The notes under the pieces are model-generated. The model made no database searches. It worked only from the letters and a program-made list of their open reading frames with translations, and had not been told where the DNA came from. A stretch of 53,788 nucleotides of DNA from Clostridiales bacterium (GTDB lineage Bacteria; Bacillota; Clostridia; Oscillospirales; Oscillospiraceae), in NCBI GenBank assembly GCA_004555205.1, contig SFIY01000013.1:1-53788 (forward strand). Direction: 5' to 3'. A program made the position numbers and the translations under genes. Positions 44,539 to 53,263 of the stretch are shown in pieces. How positions within the stretch are numbered: the stretch's first letter is position 1; each line of letters opens with the position of its first letter.

Positions 44539-44570
44539 AAAGAGACGGCAGGCCCCTGCCGTCTCTTTAT
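44537..44570 (+). terminator. Terminator of the ABC operon, overlapping the cdd promoter
   Basis: Perfect 16-bp stem (44537-44552 with 44555-44570, ATAAAGAGACGGCAGG) around CC, with CTTTATC at its end. The cdd transcript should start inside it, so the full hairpin would not form in that RNA. Confidence 0.8.
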
Positions 44571-44591
44571 CATGCAAAGGAGGTTACGCAT

Positions 44592-44981
44592 ATGACAGAA
44601 AAGGAACTGTGTCAAAAAGCCATCCACATGATGGATGCGGCCTACTGTCCCTATTCCCGCTTCCCTGTGGGTGCAGCGCTGGAGTGCAGCGACGGCAGCG
44701 TATTCACCGGCTGCAACATTGAAAACGCCGCCTACGGTGCAGGCATCTGTGCCGAGCGCACGGCCATGTCCAAAGCGATCAGCGAGGGGCACCGCGACTT
44801 TGTGCGCATAGCCGTTGCCGGAAAATCGGACGATTACTGCGTGCCCTGCGGCATCTGCCGGCAATTCATCATGGAATTTGCCCCCGATATGGAAATCATT
44901 TGCCTCAACGGCCAGGGCGAGAGTAAAAAATTCTCGCTGCGTGAGCTGCTGCCCTGCGGCTTTGACGGCAGTTATCTATAA
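44592..44981 (+). CDS. cdd: Cytidine deaminase
   Basis: Zinc enzyme converting cytidine or deoxycytidine to uridine or deoxyuridine in pyrimidine salvage. 129 residues, the short tetrameric form. Zinc ligands C53, C86 and C89 in CAERTAM and PCGICRQF, with catalytic E55. AAAGGAGG ribosome binding site. Own promoter inside the preceding terminator. feoA follows after 57 bases and may be read through. Confidence 0.96.
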   Translation: MTEKELCQKAIHMMDAAYCPYSRFPVGAALECSDGSVFTGCNIENAAYGAGICAERTAMSKAISEGHRDFVRIAVAGKSDDYCVPCGICRQFIMEFAPDMEIICLNGQGESKKFSLRELLPCGFDGSYL

Positions 44982-45000
44982 CGCATCGCGCCAGCGGGGC

Positions 45001-45040
45001 ATAGAATGGCATAACCCCTCACGAAGGAGGCCATTTCTAT
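45001..45040 (+). promoter_or_regulatory. Hairpin around the feoA ribosome binding site
   Basis: ATAGAATGGC (45001-45010) can pair, with one bulge, with GCCATTTCTAT (45030-45040), which includes the first bases of the start codon and abuts AAGGAGG (45024-45030). CCCCTC (45015-45020) can also pair with GAGG of the ribosome binding site. Translation control is possible. Confidence 0.4.
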
Positions 45041-45263
45041 GGAACGGACGCTGGACCTGCTGGGCATGGGACAGTCTGCCTGCGTCGCGGCGCTGGAATT
45101 TACCGGGCCGAAGCGGGGACGAATGTTGGATTTAGGCTTTATCCCCGGCGGCACGGTAACGGCCCTGCAGGAGAGTCCTTTCGGTGATCCGGTGGCCTAT
45201 CAGGTGCTGGACACCGTGATTGCCCTGCGGCGCAGCGATGCAAGGCGCATTATCATCACATAA
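45039..45263 (+). CDS. feoA: FeoA-domain protein
   Basis: 74-residue SH3-like protein that assists FeoB in ferrous iron uptake from the cytosolic side. Recognised by GRMLDLGFIPGGTVTALQES, the usual FeoA core, and the C-terminal TVIALRRSDARRIII. A strong AAGGAGG ribosome binding site, possibly masked by a hairpin. It is separated from feoB (36892-38811) and is on the opposite strand, so either it serves that FeoB in trans or another FeoB elsewhere. Confidence 0.88.
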   Translation: MERTLDLLGMGQSACVAALEFTGPKRGRMLDLGFIPGGTVTALQESPFGDPVAYQVLDTVIALRRSDARRIIIT

Positions 45264-45324
45264 AACTTCATGCGCAGTATTGCGCACCACAATCATGGGC
45301 AAAAGCCAGAGCGCATGAAGTTTT
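45262..45324 (+). terminator. Hairpin 1 after feoA
   Basis: 14-bp perfect stem AAAACTTCATGCGC (45262-45275) with 45311-45324, with a 35-base loop, followed by one more T. The stem begins inside the stop codon of feoA. Confidence 0.65.
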
Positions 45325-45325
45325 T

Positions 45326-45368
45326 GCGCATCATTTTCGGTTGCCCCGAAGGGGCGAGAAAATGGCGC
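45326..45368. repeat. Hairpin 2 after feoA, with GCCCC-gaa-GGGGC tip
   Basis: GCGC..CATTTTC (45326-45338) pairs with GAAAATG-GCGC (45358-45368); the tip is GCCCC-gaa-GGGGC (45343-45355). Part of an array of structures between feoA and the CobW genes. Confidence 0.6.
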
Positions 45369-45399
45369 ATCTTGTTTTTTGCGATGCTTTTGCATAGAA

Positions 45400-45435
45400 A
45401 AAATAAGCAGAGAACGGTCGTTCTCTGCTTATTTT
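45400..45435. terminator. Bidirectional terminator of the CobW genes
   Basis: Perfect 16-bp stem AAAATAAGCAGAGAAC and complement around GGTC, with A and T tracts on both sides. Ends the minus-strand CobW operon and any plus-strand read-through. Confidence 0.9.
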
Positions 45436-45439
45436 GCTG

Positions 45440-46369
45440 TTAAAACGAAACCACTTCGTTCTTGGGCTTTTCACACCGGTGAAGCTCCGTCACATACAGT
45501 ACGGGGCCCTCGCCCTCGTAGGCTGCGGACGGCTCCTTCTTTACGGTGGCGGTAACCTCCACCCACTCACGGTCCTTGTACGCCTCCATGCCCTCGCCCT
45601 TACAGACCAAGGCCAGAAACTGCATATCGTTTTCGCAGCAGACCATGGCAAAGCGGCCCGGGCAATGGATGCCCCTGAACTTCTTGGAATGGCACATCAG
45701 GCCCTTGAAAGTGACCGTCATCCCCTCGTAGCGGTCGGGGTTGTCCATCAGGTCCACATACCAGATGCCGTAATCCTCATCGGGCACATGCAGTTGTCCG
45801 CTGCTCAGGTCAAACGGCGCCATATCGCCGGTGGCATACTCCTCGCTGGTGCCGTCCGCGTTCTCAAGGAAAATGTCGGCGCGGCGGTTGACCATGCGCA
45901 GATTGCGGGCCCGCAGCCGGGCACGCAGCTCCTCATTGCAGCGGTTGAAAATCAGCATATCGGCGTTGGTGATCTTCTCCATCATGAGCTGTCCCATGTT
46001 CTTAACATACATGTCAAAGGTGGTGGCGTCCACCAGACACATAATCTGGTAGAGAATCCAGTTGGCCGGCAGGCCCTCCCGGTAAAGCGGCTCGATCATC
46101 CACATACCGTTGTATTCGATGATGACCTGACGGGGCTTATACTGCTTTTCCAGCTTCCTGAAAAGCGCAGGCGTCATGTCCTCCGGGTCCTCCACGGTAT
46201 AGGTGAACACATTGGTCAGCGCCTTGCTGTCGTACGCCTCCTCACCTTCCTCGCAGCAGATCAGCAGCGTGCGGTCGTCACGGGCAAAGCCGTCGCGCAA
46301 TATGCCGTTGATGAAATTCGTCTTACCGGCATCCAGAAAACCGGCAATGAGATAAACAGGAATATCCAT
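45440..46369 (-). CDS. CobW-type GTPase with DUF1980-like C-terminal domain
   Basis: 309 residues. The G domain (1-165) has Walker A IAGFLDAGKTNF (8-19) as in COG0523/CobW metal-handling GTPases, but lacks the usual CxCC motif. The C-terminal part (about 200-300; EGMTVTFKGLMCHSKKF, GRFAMVCCENDMQFLALVC, WVEVTATVKKE) resembles the DUF1980 domain of the YcgQ/TIGR03943 proteins. So two families linked separately to zinc handling seem joined in one protein. Start at ATG 46369 with GAGGAGAC before it. It follows the second CobW gene by 11 bases. A metal-insertion role is inferred. Confidence 0.78.
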   Translation of the reverse strand: MDIPVYLIAGFLDAGKTNFINGILRDGFARDDRTLLICCEEGEEAYDSKALTNVFTYTVEDPEDMTPALFRKLEKQYKPRQVIIEYNGMWMIEPLYREGLPANWILYQIMCLVDATTFDMYVKNMGQLMMEKITNADMLIFNRCNEELRARLRARNLRMVNRRADIFLENADGTSEEYATGDMAPFDLSSGQLHVPDEDYGIWYVDLMDNPDRYEGMTVTFKGLMCHSKKFRGIHCPGRFAMVCCENDMQFLALVCKGEGMEAYKDREWVEVTATVKKEPSAAYEGEGPVLYVTELHRCEKPKNEVVSF

Positions 46370-46380
46370 GCATCGTCTCC

Positions 46381-47502
46381 TCAGATACCGAACAAACCGC
46401 GCAGCGCATGCTCGTCCAGGCAAGAGCCGATCACGCACAGGCGGCCGGTATAGTCCGCTGCGCCATAGCGCACCTCGTGCTCGGCAGGGACATAGTCAAA
46501 GTGCAGCCACCGTCCGTCCGCCGCGGGAACGATGCCCTTGGCACGCAGGATGGTGCCGTACTTGCCGCTGTCCAGCGCCGTAAGAATGGCGCGGATGCCC
46601 TCCTCGGTAAAGGTCTTGGGCGTTTCCGTGCCCCAGGAGGTAAACACCTCGTCGGCATGGTGATGGTGGCAGTCGCAGTGGGGGTCGTCACATTCGTGTC
46701 CGTCATGATGATGGTGATGGCCGTGGTCATCGTGGCCGTGATGATGCTCGTGGTCATGATGGTGGTCATGGTCGTCATCGTGGTCGTGATGGTGGTGGCA
46801 GTCGCAATGGGGATCGTCACATTCATGTCCGTCATGGTGATGGTGATGCTCCTCCGCCTCGTGCTCATCGCGCATTTTCGCCAGCAGCTCGTCCGCCAGC
46901 GAGACCTTTTCCACGGCGGACAGGATGGTCTTGCCGTCCAGCTTGTCCCAAGGGGTGGTCAGAATCGCCGCATCGGGATTCTTCTCGCGCAGCAGCGCCA
47001 CGGCGGCCTCCAGCTTCTCCTGACTCAGCTTCTGAGTGCGGGAGAGGATAATGGCCCCGGCGGACTCGATCTGGTTATTATAGAACTCACCGAAATTCTT
47101 CATGTAAACCTTGACCTTGCCGGCATCGGCCACGGTGACAAAGCTGTTGAGCTTCATATCGGGGATGTCCTTCACGGTATTCTCCACCGCCACGATCACA
47201 TCGCTGAGCTTGCCCACGCCGGAGGGCTCGATCAGAATACGGTCGGGGTGGAACTGCGCCTGCACCTCCTTGAGCGCTTCGCCGAAGTCGCCCACCAGAG
47301 AGCAGCAGATGCAGCCGGAGGACATCTCGCTGATCTGCACGCCGCTGTCCTTCAAAAAGCCGCCGTCAATGCTGATTTCGCCAAACTCGTTTTCGATCAG
47401 CACCAGCTTTTCGCCTTGATAGGCCTCGGCCAGCAGCTTTTTGATCAGGGTCGTCTTACCGGCACCCAAAAATCCGGATACAATGTCAATTTTTGTCATC
47501 AT
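46381..47502 (-). CDS. CobW/COG0523 metal chaperone GTPase with His/Cys-rich loop
   Basis: 373 residues. Walker A SGFLGAGKTTL (9-19), the metal-binding C64-I65-C66-C67 in SSGCICCSL, and a C-terminal CobW domain (about 285-373). Between them, residues 214-283 are a His/Asp/Cys-rich insert that contains the unit DGHECDDPHCDCHHHH twice, with a pure His/Asp/Glu spacer between. Such loops store or deliver zinc, nickel or cobalt. First gene of the pair with the DUF1980-like CobW. A zinc-responsive Zur site was not recognised. Metal identity cannot be told from sequence. Confidence 0.9.
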   Translation of the reverse strand: MMTKIDIVSGFLGAGKTTLIKKLLAEAYQGEKLVLIENEFGEISIDGGFLKDSGVQISEMSSGCICCSLVGDFGEALKEVQAQFHPDRILIEPSGVGKLSDVIVAVENTVKDIPDMKLNSFVTVADAGKVKVYMKNFGEFYNNQIESAGAIILSRTQKLSQEKLEAAVALLREKNPDAAILTTPWDKLDGKTILSAVEKVSLADELLAKMRDEHEAEEHHHHHDGHECDDPHCDCHHHHDHDDDHDHHHDHEHHHGHDDHGHHHHHDGHECDDPHCDCHHHHADEVFTSWGTETPKTFTEEGIRAILTALDSGKYGTILRAKGIVPAADGRWLHFDYVPAEHEVRYGAADYTGRLCVIGSCLDEHALRGLFGI

Positions 47503-47601
47503 GCTCTACCTTCTTTTCTCCGTTCCTGCAGGAACGTCATCTTTCTTTTATATAATAGCCCTTTTTCCCGAAAATGCAAGGGCAAAGGTGCAAACTCGTT
47601 A

Positions 47602-47630
47602 TTGCCAAGGGGGAATTTTTGTAGTAGAAT
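47602..47630 (+). promoter_or_regulatory. Promoter of the SRP RNA
   Basis: -35 TTGCCA (47602-47607), 17-bp spacer, -10 TAGAAT (47625-47630); the predicted start is just before the RNA's closing stem at 47641. Confidence 0.85.
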
Positions 47631-47640
47631 ATCCTATAGA

Positions 47641-47777
47641 GTCCTCCGCGAGCAGCTGCGGAGCCGGTCTCGCGCAATGGATGCCCACGAATCATGTCAG
47701 GCGGGGAACCGAGCAGCATTAAGAGGGATTTTCCATGTGCCGCGAGGGTGCCGGCTTCGTGGCTGCGCGCGGAGGAC
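47641..47777 (+). ncRNA. ffs: Signal recognition particle RNA
   Basis: The conserved domain IV is recognisable: CATGTCAGG..GGGGAACCGAGCAGCATTAAG around 47692-47722, the Ffh-binding loop. The ends close in a perfect 10-bp stem GTCCTCCGCG / CGCGGAGGAC (47641-47650 with 47768-47777), and inner stretches CGGAGCCGG and CCGGCTTCG pair. A run of six T follows (47778-47783) as terminator. At about 137 bases it is longer than E. coli 4.5S but too short for the full Alu domain of Bacillus scRNA. It lies directly before dnaX, the typical Firmicutes place. Confidence 0.93.
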
Positions 47778-47820
47778 TTTTTTACTGTGATTTTACTTTT
47801 AGAGAGAGGAACGAACCGGT

Positions 47821-49560
<1,740 letters not shown>

Positions 49561-49575
49561 GGAGCGTAAAACGAT

Positions 49576-49938
49576 ATGGCAAAGGGATACAGCGCACGCG
49601 GCGGCTTCAGCGGCGGCGCAGGCATGATGAAGCAGCAGGCACAGATGCAGCAGAAGCTGCTGAAGATGCAGCAGGAAATGGCCAAAGCGCAGGAGGATGT
49701 GGAAAACACCAACTTTACCGCCTCCGTCGGCGGCGGCGTGGTGCAGGCCACCGTGTCCGGCAAGAAGCAGTTGGTGGAGCTGGCCATCAAGCCGGAAGCC
49801 GTGGATCCGGAGGATGTGGAAATGCTGCAGGATCTGGTGATCTCCGCCGTCAACGAGGCACTGCGTCAGGCGGACGAGGCCATGAACAATTCCATGAGCA
49901 GCCTCACCGGCGGCTTGAACATCCCCGGTCTGTTCTGA
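49576..49938 (+). CDS. YbaB/EbfC-family nucleoid-associated protein
   Basis: 120 residues. Gly-rich, Met/Gln-rich N-terminus (MMKQQAQMQQKLLKMQQEMA) forming the dimer helix, then the conserved VGGGVVQATVSGKKQLVEL beta sheet and a C-terminal helix. Binds DNA as a dimer. In most Firmicutes recR follows this gene; here the terminator at 49951 follows instead and recR is elsewhere. Confidence 0.93.
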   Translation: MAKGYSARGGFSGGAGMMKQQAQMQQKLLKMQQEMAKAQEDVENTNFTASVGGGVVQATVSGKKQLVELAIKPEAVDPEDVEMLQDLVISAVNEALRQADEAMNNSMSSLTGGLNIPGLF

Positions 49939-49950
49939 TCGGCAACATGA

Positions 49951-49983
49951 AAAAAGAGGAAAGCCATCGGCTTTCCTCTTTTT
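49951..49983. terminator. Bidirectional terminator after ybaB
   Basis: AAAAAGAGGAAAGCC-atc-GGCTTTCCTCTTTTT, 15-bp stem. Confidence 0.92.
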
Positions 49984-51073
49984 ACGTTTCAGGCAGGTAA
50001 TATGTCATCAGCAGGTCTACCACGGTGCCGTAGCTTTGCACGCCGCGCGTCTCCCCCTGGCTCTTCAAAAAGGAATCATACACATTTTGGGCAGTATCGT
50101 TGATCGCGCCCTCGAACTGCGCCCAATAGGCGTTGTTTTGATAGAGGTCCAGCCGCACCGTATCAGGCAGCGTATCACGGATGGCGCGCCATTTCTCCTG
50201 ATCGGCCCGATAGAGCGCGTTGCCCAGATGGACATAGCCCATCAGCCAGCCGGAATAGCGATAGGCGGCACTATCCGCGCCGGTGGAGGCGGCGATGGCC
50301 AGAAAGTTGCACTCCTGCTCCGAGGCGATGCCGCGCTGGTGCGCCATTTCGTGGGCAATGGTGGCCGGCAAAAAGCTCTGGGGACAGTCCACATTCAAAT
50401 TGGCCTCGCCGGTAAACGGAAAATAGAAGCCTGTGAAGTCCATCACACTCATCACCCGGGACAGGCTGAGCGCCTTGGGCACATGGTCGCGCAAACGCAG
50501 GAACGGAAATTCCTCATAAAGATTGTCATAGACACGGACGCTGTATGCGAAAATATCCGCCTCAGCCTCGGCAAAGGCGCCGTCCTCATCCCGCGCCACC
50601 TCATCGGCAGCCGCGGCAAGATGTTCGGCAAAATACGCGGTCACGCGCTCCAGTTCTTCCACGCTGCTCTCCCGTTCGTAGATGCCGGAGCGCTCCTGAA
50701 AGCCGTCGGCATTGTAATTCACGCCCCACAGCAGGCAAAAGCCTGCATAGACCGTCAAAAGCGTGCAGGTCACTGTCAGCGCAAAACGGTAGACCGTGCT
50801 TCCGCGATGCTCCTCTCTTACCAAGCGGCGCACCACATTGGCTAAGTAGAAAATCGCCGCCGCCGCAGCCGTTACATAGCAGACCTCCGCTATGGACACC
50901 GTGGTGAGATAGCAGAGGTCTGCTACCGCTCTTTCAAAGGGCATGATGATGTGCTCAGAGAGCCAGGTCATCAGCGCGGCATGGCGTTGCAGGGCAAAAT
51001 AGAGCGCCAGAAACACCAGCAAACACAGCAGCCAACGGTGTAAACCACGGTGGCGAAGGTAAAACTGTTTCAT
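49982..51073 (-). CDS. DUF3810 membrane protein, metalloprotease-like
   Basis: 363 residues. Three hydrophobic segments in the first 130 residues, then a soluble domain with a zincin HExxH motif (TIAHEMAHQRGIASE) and the EQE-type downstream glutamate (ASEQECNF). DUF3810 family; protease activity is inferred from the motif and has not to my knowledge been shown. ATG 51073 comes one base after the thioesterase stop (TAAgATG), so translation is coupled. The upstream in-frame extension overlaps the thioesterase gene. Confidence 0.8.
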   Translation of the reverse strand: MKQFYLRHRGLHRWLLCLLVFLALYFALQRHAALMTWLSEHIIMPFERAVADLCYLTTVSIAEVCYVTAAAAAIFYLANVVRRLVREEHRGSTVYRFALTVTCTLLTVYAGFCLLWGVNYNADGFQERSGIYERESSVEELERVTAYFAEHLAAAADEVARDEDGAFAEAEADIFAYSVRVYDNLYEEFPFLRLRDHVPKALSLSRVMSVMDFTGFYFPFTGEANLNVDCPQSFLPATIAHEMAHQRGIASEQECNFLAIAASTGADSAAYRYSGWLMGYVHLGNALYRADQEKWRAIRDTLPDTVRLDLYQNNAYWAQFEGAINDTAQNVYDSFLKSQGETRGVQSYGTVVDLLMTYYLPET

Positions 51074-51074
51074 C

Positions 51075-51500
51075 TTACGCAAGAGGCAACGCCTTCCCTG
51101 TAAAGTACATGACGGAATTGAGCCGTGCAATCAGCTTGCCGGCGCCGTCATGAATCTCCGTCGTGCAGAAGCAGACCTTCCCGCCCATCTGCCGCACTTG
51201 CCCTACGGCGGTCAGCGTTTGGCCGGCATCGGCGGCGGCAATAAAATCAATCGTGGCATTGACGGTCACGCAGGATTCCTGCCGCAGGGTCAATACCGCC
51301 ATGCCGTTTGCCACATCCGCCATGGTGAACAGCACGCCGCCATGGGGATTCCCCCAGCGGTTCAGGCTGTCCTTTTCCAGCGGCAGCGTCACCGTTGCCT
51401 CGCCATCGGAAAGGTCGGTCACCTTGATATGATTGTGTGCGATAAAGGGCTCGGCTTCATTGCCGAAGGCCAGCAATTGACGCTTCAGTTCCTCAGTCAT
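51075..51500 (-). CDS. PaaI-family hotdog thioesterase
   Basis: 141 residues of the hotdog fold. The typical stretch NRWGNPHGGVLFTMADVANGMA carries the Asn, His-Gly-Gly and Asp of the PaaI/acyl-CoA thioesterase active site (read as NPHGGVLFTMAD). Probably hydrolyses an aryl- or acyl-CoA. I choose ATG 51500 (MTEELKRQL); a GTG three codons earlier is possible. It lies between coaX and the DUF3810 gene, all closely packed, and a link to CoA metabolism through coaX and panT is plausible. Confidence 0.85.
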   Translation of the reverse strand: MTEELKRQLLAFGNEAEPFIAHNHIKVTDLSDGEATVTLPLEKDSLNRWGNPHGGVLFTMADVANGMAVLTLRQESCVTVNATIDFIAAADAGQTLTAVGQVRQMGGKVCFCTTEIHDGAGKLIARLNSVMYFTGKALPLA

Positions 51501-51512
51501 ATGGATCACTTC

Positions 51513-52280
51513 TCACTTCTTGTTTTTCTCGTACAGTACCGCCAGGCCCTTGAGCAGCAGCTCCGGCTCATAGGCGACGTCGCGCGTACAATAAGGCACG
51601 ATGCAGCCGGCCAGACCGCCGGTTGCCACCACGGTCAGCTTCTGACCCAGCTCCGCTTCCATACGGTCAATCAAGCCGTCCAGCATGGCGGCAGAGCCGT
51701 AGACGGCACCGGAACGCATGGCCTCCTCCGTGGCGGTGGCAATGCACTTTCCGGGCGCGGCAATAACGGAGTCGGGCAGCAGGCTGGTGCCTGCCGTCAA
51801 TGCCTGCAGCGCCAGCTTCACACCGGGAAGGATCACGCCGCCGCGGTAATTGCCGTCAGCGTCCACCACCACCACCGTGGTGGCCGTACCCATATCCACC
51901 ACCGCCAGCGGTGCGCCGTAATCGGCCAATGCACCCACGCAGCCGGCGATAATATCCGCACCCAGCGTGTGGGGCTCCTCAATACAGATGGGCATGTCCG
52001 TGCGCATACCGGTGCGCACTGTTATGCAATCGCAGGAGAGCGCCTCACGGATGGCGGCAATCAGCGCCGCATCCGCTTCCGGTACGACAGAGGAGAGAAT
52101 GGCGCCTTCGATCTGCGCCGCCGTCAGCCCATTTTCCCGCAGACTGCGCCGCAATTCCGCCGCATAGGGCGCCGCCTCTCCGTCACGGCGCGTAACGATG
52201 CGGCTGCGGCCCACCACTGCGGTGCCGTCCAGATAGCCCAGCACCACATTGGTGTTTCCCACATCCACAGCCAGGATCAT
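51513..52280 (-). CDS. coaX: Type III pantothenate kinase
   Basis: First step of coenzyme A synthesis: phosphorylation of pantothenate. 255 residues. ASKHA-fold marks: MILAVDVGNTNVVLGY at the start, the GADIIAGCVGALADYG region, VVDMGTATTVVVVDADGNY and the GGVILPGVKLALQAL segment. The ATG shares its first base with the stop of the transporter gene (TGATG), so uptake and phosphorylation of pantothenate are translated together. The upstream open frame is only the transporter gene in another frame. Confidence 0.95.
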   Translation of the reverse strand: MILAVDVGNTNVVLGYLDGTAVVGRSRIVTRRDGEAAPYAAELRRSLRENGLTAAQIEGAILSSVVPEADAALIAAIREALSCDCITVRTGMRTDMPICIEEPHTLGADIIAGCVGALADYGAPLAVVDMGTATTVVVVDADGNYRGGVILPGVKLALQALTAGTSLLPDSVIAAPGKCIATATEEAMRSGAVYGSAAMLDGLIDRMEAELGQKLTVVATGGLAGCIVPYCTRDVAYEPELLLKGLAVLYEKNKK

Positions 52281-52888
52281 CAGGCGATCCTCCGGGAACG
52301 ACTGCGGATACAGACCACATGGGTAATCACGGAGCTCAGCGCCAGGTTGACCACCAGTTCGATCACAAAGTTGATGCCGCACAGGCCGAAGATGATATAG
52401 GCAATGAGGGACTTCCCTGCGCCTGCTGCCATGCCGGTCAGCGCGTCAAAGAAGAACAGGAACATACACAGAATGAACAGGCCCGTATTGACCACGGGGC
52501 AGACAATACCGGACACAACGCTTGCCGCCTTACTGCTCTTTTTGGCAACGGCGCGGTAGGTGACGCCGGACAGGTAGCCGGCAGCGGTGCTCTTGAGGAA
52601 GATCGTCAGGATGACGCCGATGGGGCTGATGGACATCAGGTACATTACAAATCCTCCATCCCAGCCCAGCAGGCCGGAGGCCAGTATCACCACGGCCAAT
52701 ACAAAGCCAAGGTAAGCGCCTGCGCCTGCGCCGTAGACCGCCGCGCCGATGATGATGGGGGCCAGCGCCAGTGTAATGGACACGGGGCCGAACTTGATAA
52801 AGGTGGCCAGCACCTGCAGCACCACGATAATGGCGGTAAAAATGGCAAGGCCGGTCAGCTTGCTGGTTTTCATGTGGCTGTTGTTCAT
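52280..52888 (-). CDS. panT: ECF transporter substrate-binding membrane subunit, probably for pantothenate
   Basis: 202-residue S component of an energy-coupling-factor importer, with about six helices: AIFTAIIVVLQVLATFIKFG and PVSITLALAPIIIGAAVYGA are typical starts, and the inner GLCGINFVIELVVNLAL is near the end. Similarity to PanT and the overlap with coaX point to pantothenate. The shared EcfA/EcfT module is not in the window. ATG 52888 follows ACAGGAGG. A leader of about 240 bases with a terminator just before the gene suggests transcript-level control. Confidence 0.85.
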   Translation of the reverse strand: MNNSHMKTSKLTGLAIFTAIIVVLQVLATFIKFGPVSITLALAPIIIGAAVYGAGAGAYLGFVLAVVILASGLLGWDGGFVMYLMSISPIGVILTIFLKSTAAGYLSGVTYRAVAKKSSKAASVVSGIVCPVVNTGLFILCMFLFFFDALTGMAAGAGKSLIAYIIFGLCGINFVIELVVNLALSSVITHVVCIRSRSRRIA

Positions 52889-53126
52889 ACATTCCTCCTG
52901 TTTCCGTCAGCAAAAAAGCGCCGACTTCCGGGTGAAAATACCCGTCCTGTGTCGGCGCAAAAATACAGAATAAGACCCTTTGGGTTCCTGCCGACGTGTT
53001 GTGGTCAAGACTTTTGGTCAATGATTTCGTTGCCGCGATCAGCGTTATGCGGAGTTCTGCTGCCGTCTGCCAGGAGTACAGCGCATTATCCAACGGTTCA
53101 CGCGGCGTGCGATATTCATTTGTTAT
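52889..53126 (-). promoter_or_regulatory. Structured leader with terminator/antiterminator of panT-coaX
   Basis: Minus-strand leader from the promoter at 53133-53161 to panT. An intrinsic terminator (GCGCCGAC at 52951-52958 with 52918-52925, then six T at 52912-52917) lies 24 bases before the start codon. A second GTCGGC on the RNA, from 52990-52995, can pair with the 5' arm of the terminator (52951-52956), a competing antiterminator. This is riboswitch-like attenuation. I could not match it to a known class; the pan RNA motif would be the first to test. Confidence 0.6.
52912..52958 (-). terminator. Attenuator terminator before panT
   Basis: 8-bp perfect stem GCGCCGAC / GTCGGCGC with an inner CGGGT / ACCCG hairpin and six T on the minus strand; the panT ribosome binding site follows. 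Confidence 0.85.
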
Positions 53127-53132
53127 GCAGGT

Positions 53133-53161
53133 AATGTACCATACTTGTTCATTTTTTGCAA
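53133..53161 (-). promoter_or_regulatory. Sigma-A promoter of the panT leader
   Basis: Minus strand: -35 TTGCAA (53156-53161), 17-bp spacer, -10 TACATT (53133-53138). Confidence 0.7.
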
Positions 53162-53232
53162 GCATTATTTTGTTGCAAGCAAAAAAGAAAACAGCCAATG
53201 CCGCCCTGAATTAAGAAAACATTTAAGCAAAG

Positions 53233-53263
53233 AACGGTATAGCTTCCGGCTATGCCGTTTTTT
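53233..53263. terminator. Hairpin at the end of the recombinase remnant
   Basis: AACGGTATAGC (53233-53243) pairs with GCTATGCCGTT (53249-53259) with one G-T pair, then TTTTTG on the plus strand. It overlaps the stop codon of the recombinase remnant. Confidence 0.7.

Noticed and set aside
36892..45263. feoAB operon
   Set aside because: feoB and feoA are on opposite strands and 6 kb apart with unrelated genes between.
52980..53126. TPP-riboswitch-like string (GAACC..TTGGATAATGC) in the panT leader
   Set aside because: Only the 3' half of the aptamer is suggested; the CUGAGA core and 5' stems are absent between the promoter and this point, and panT-coaX is not a thiamine operon.
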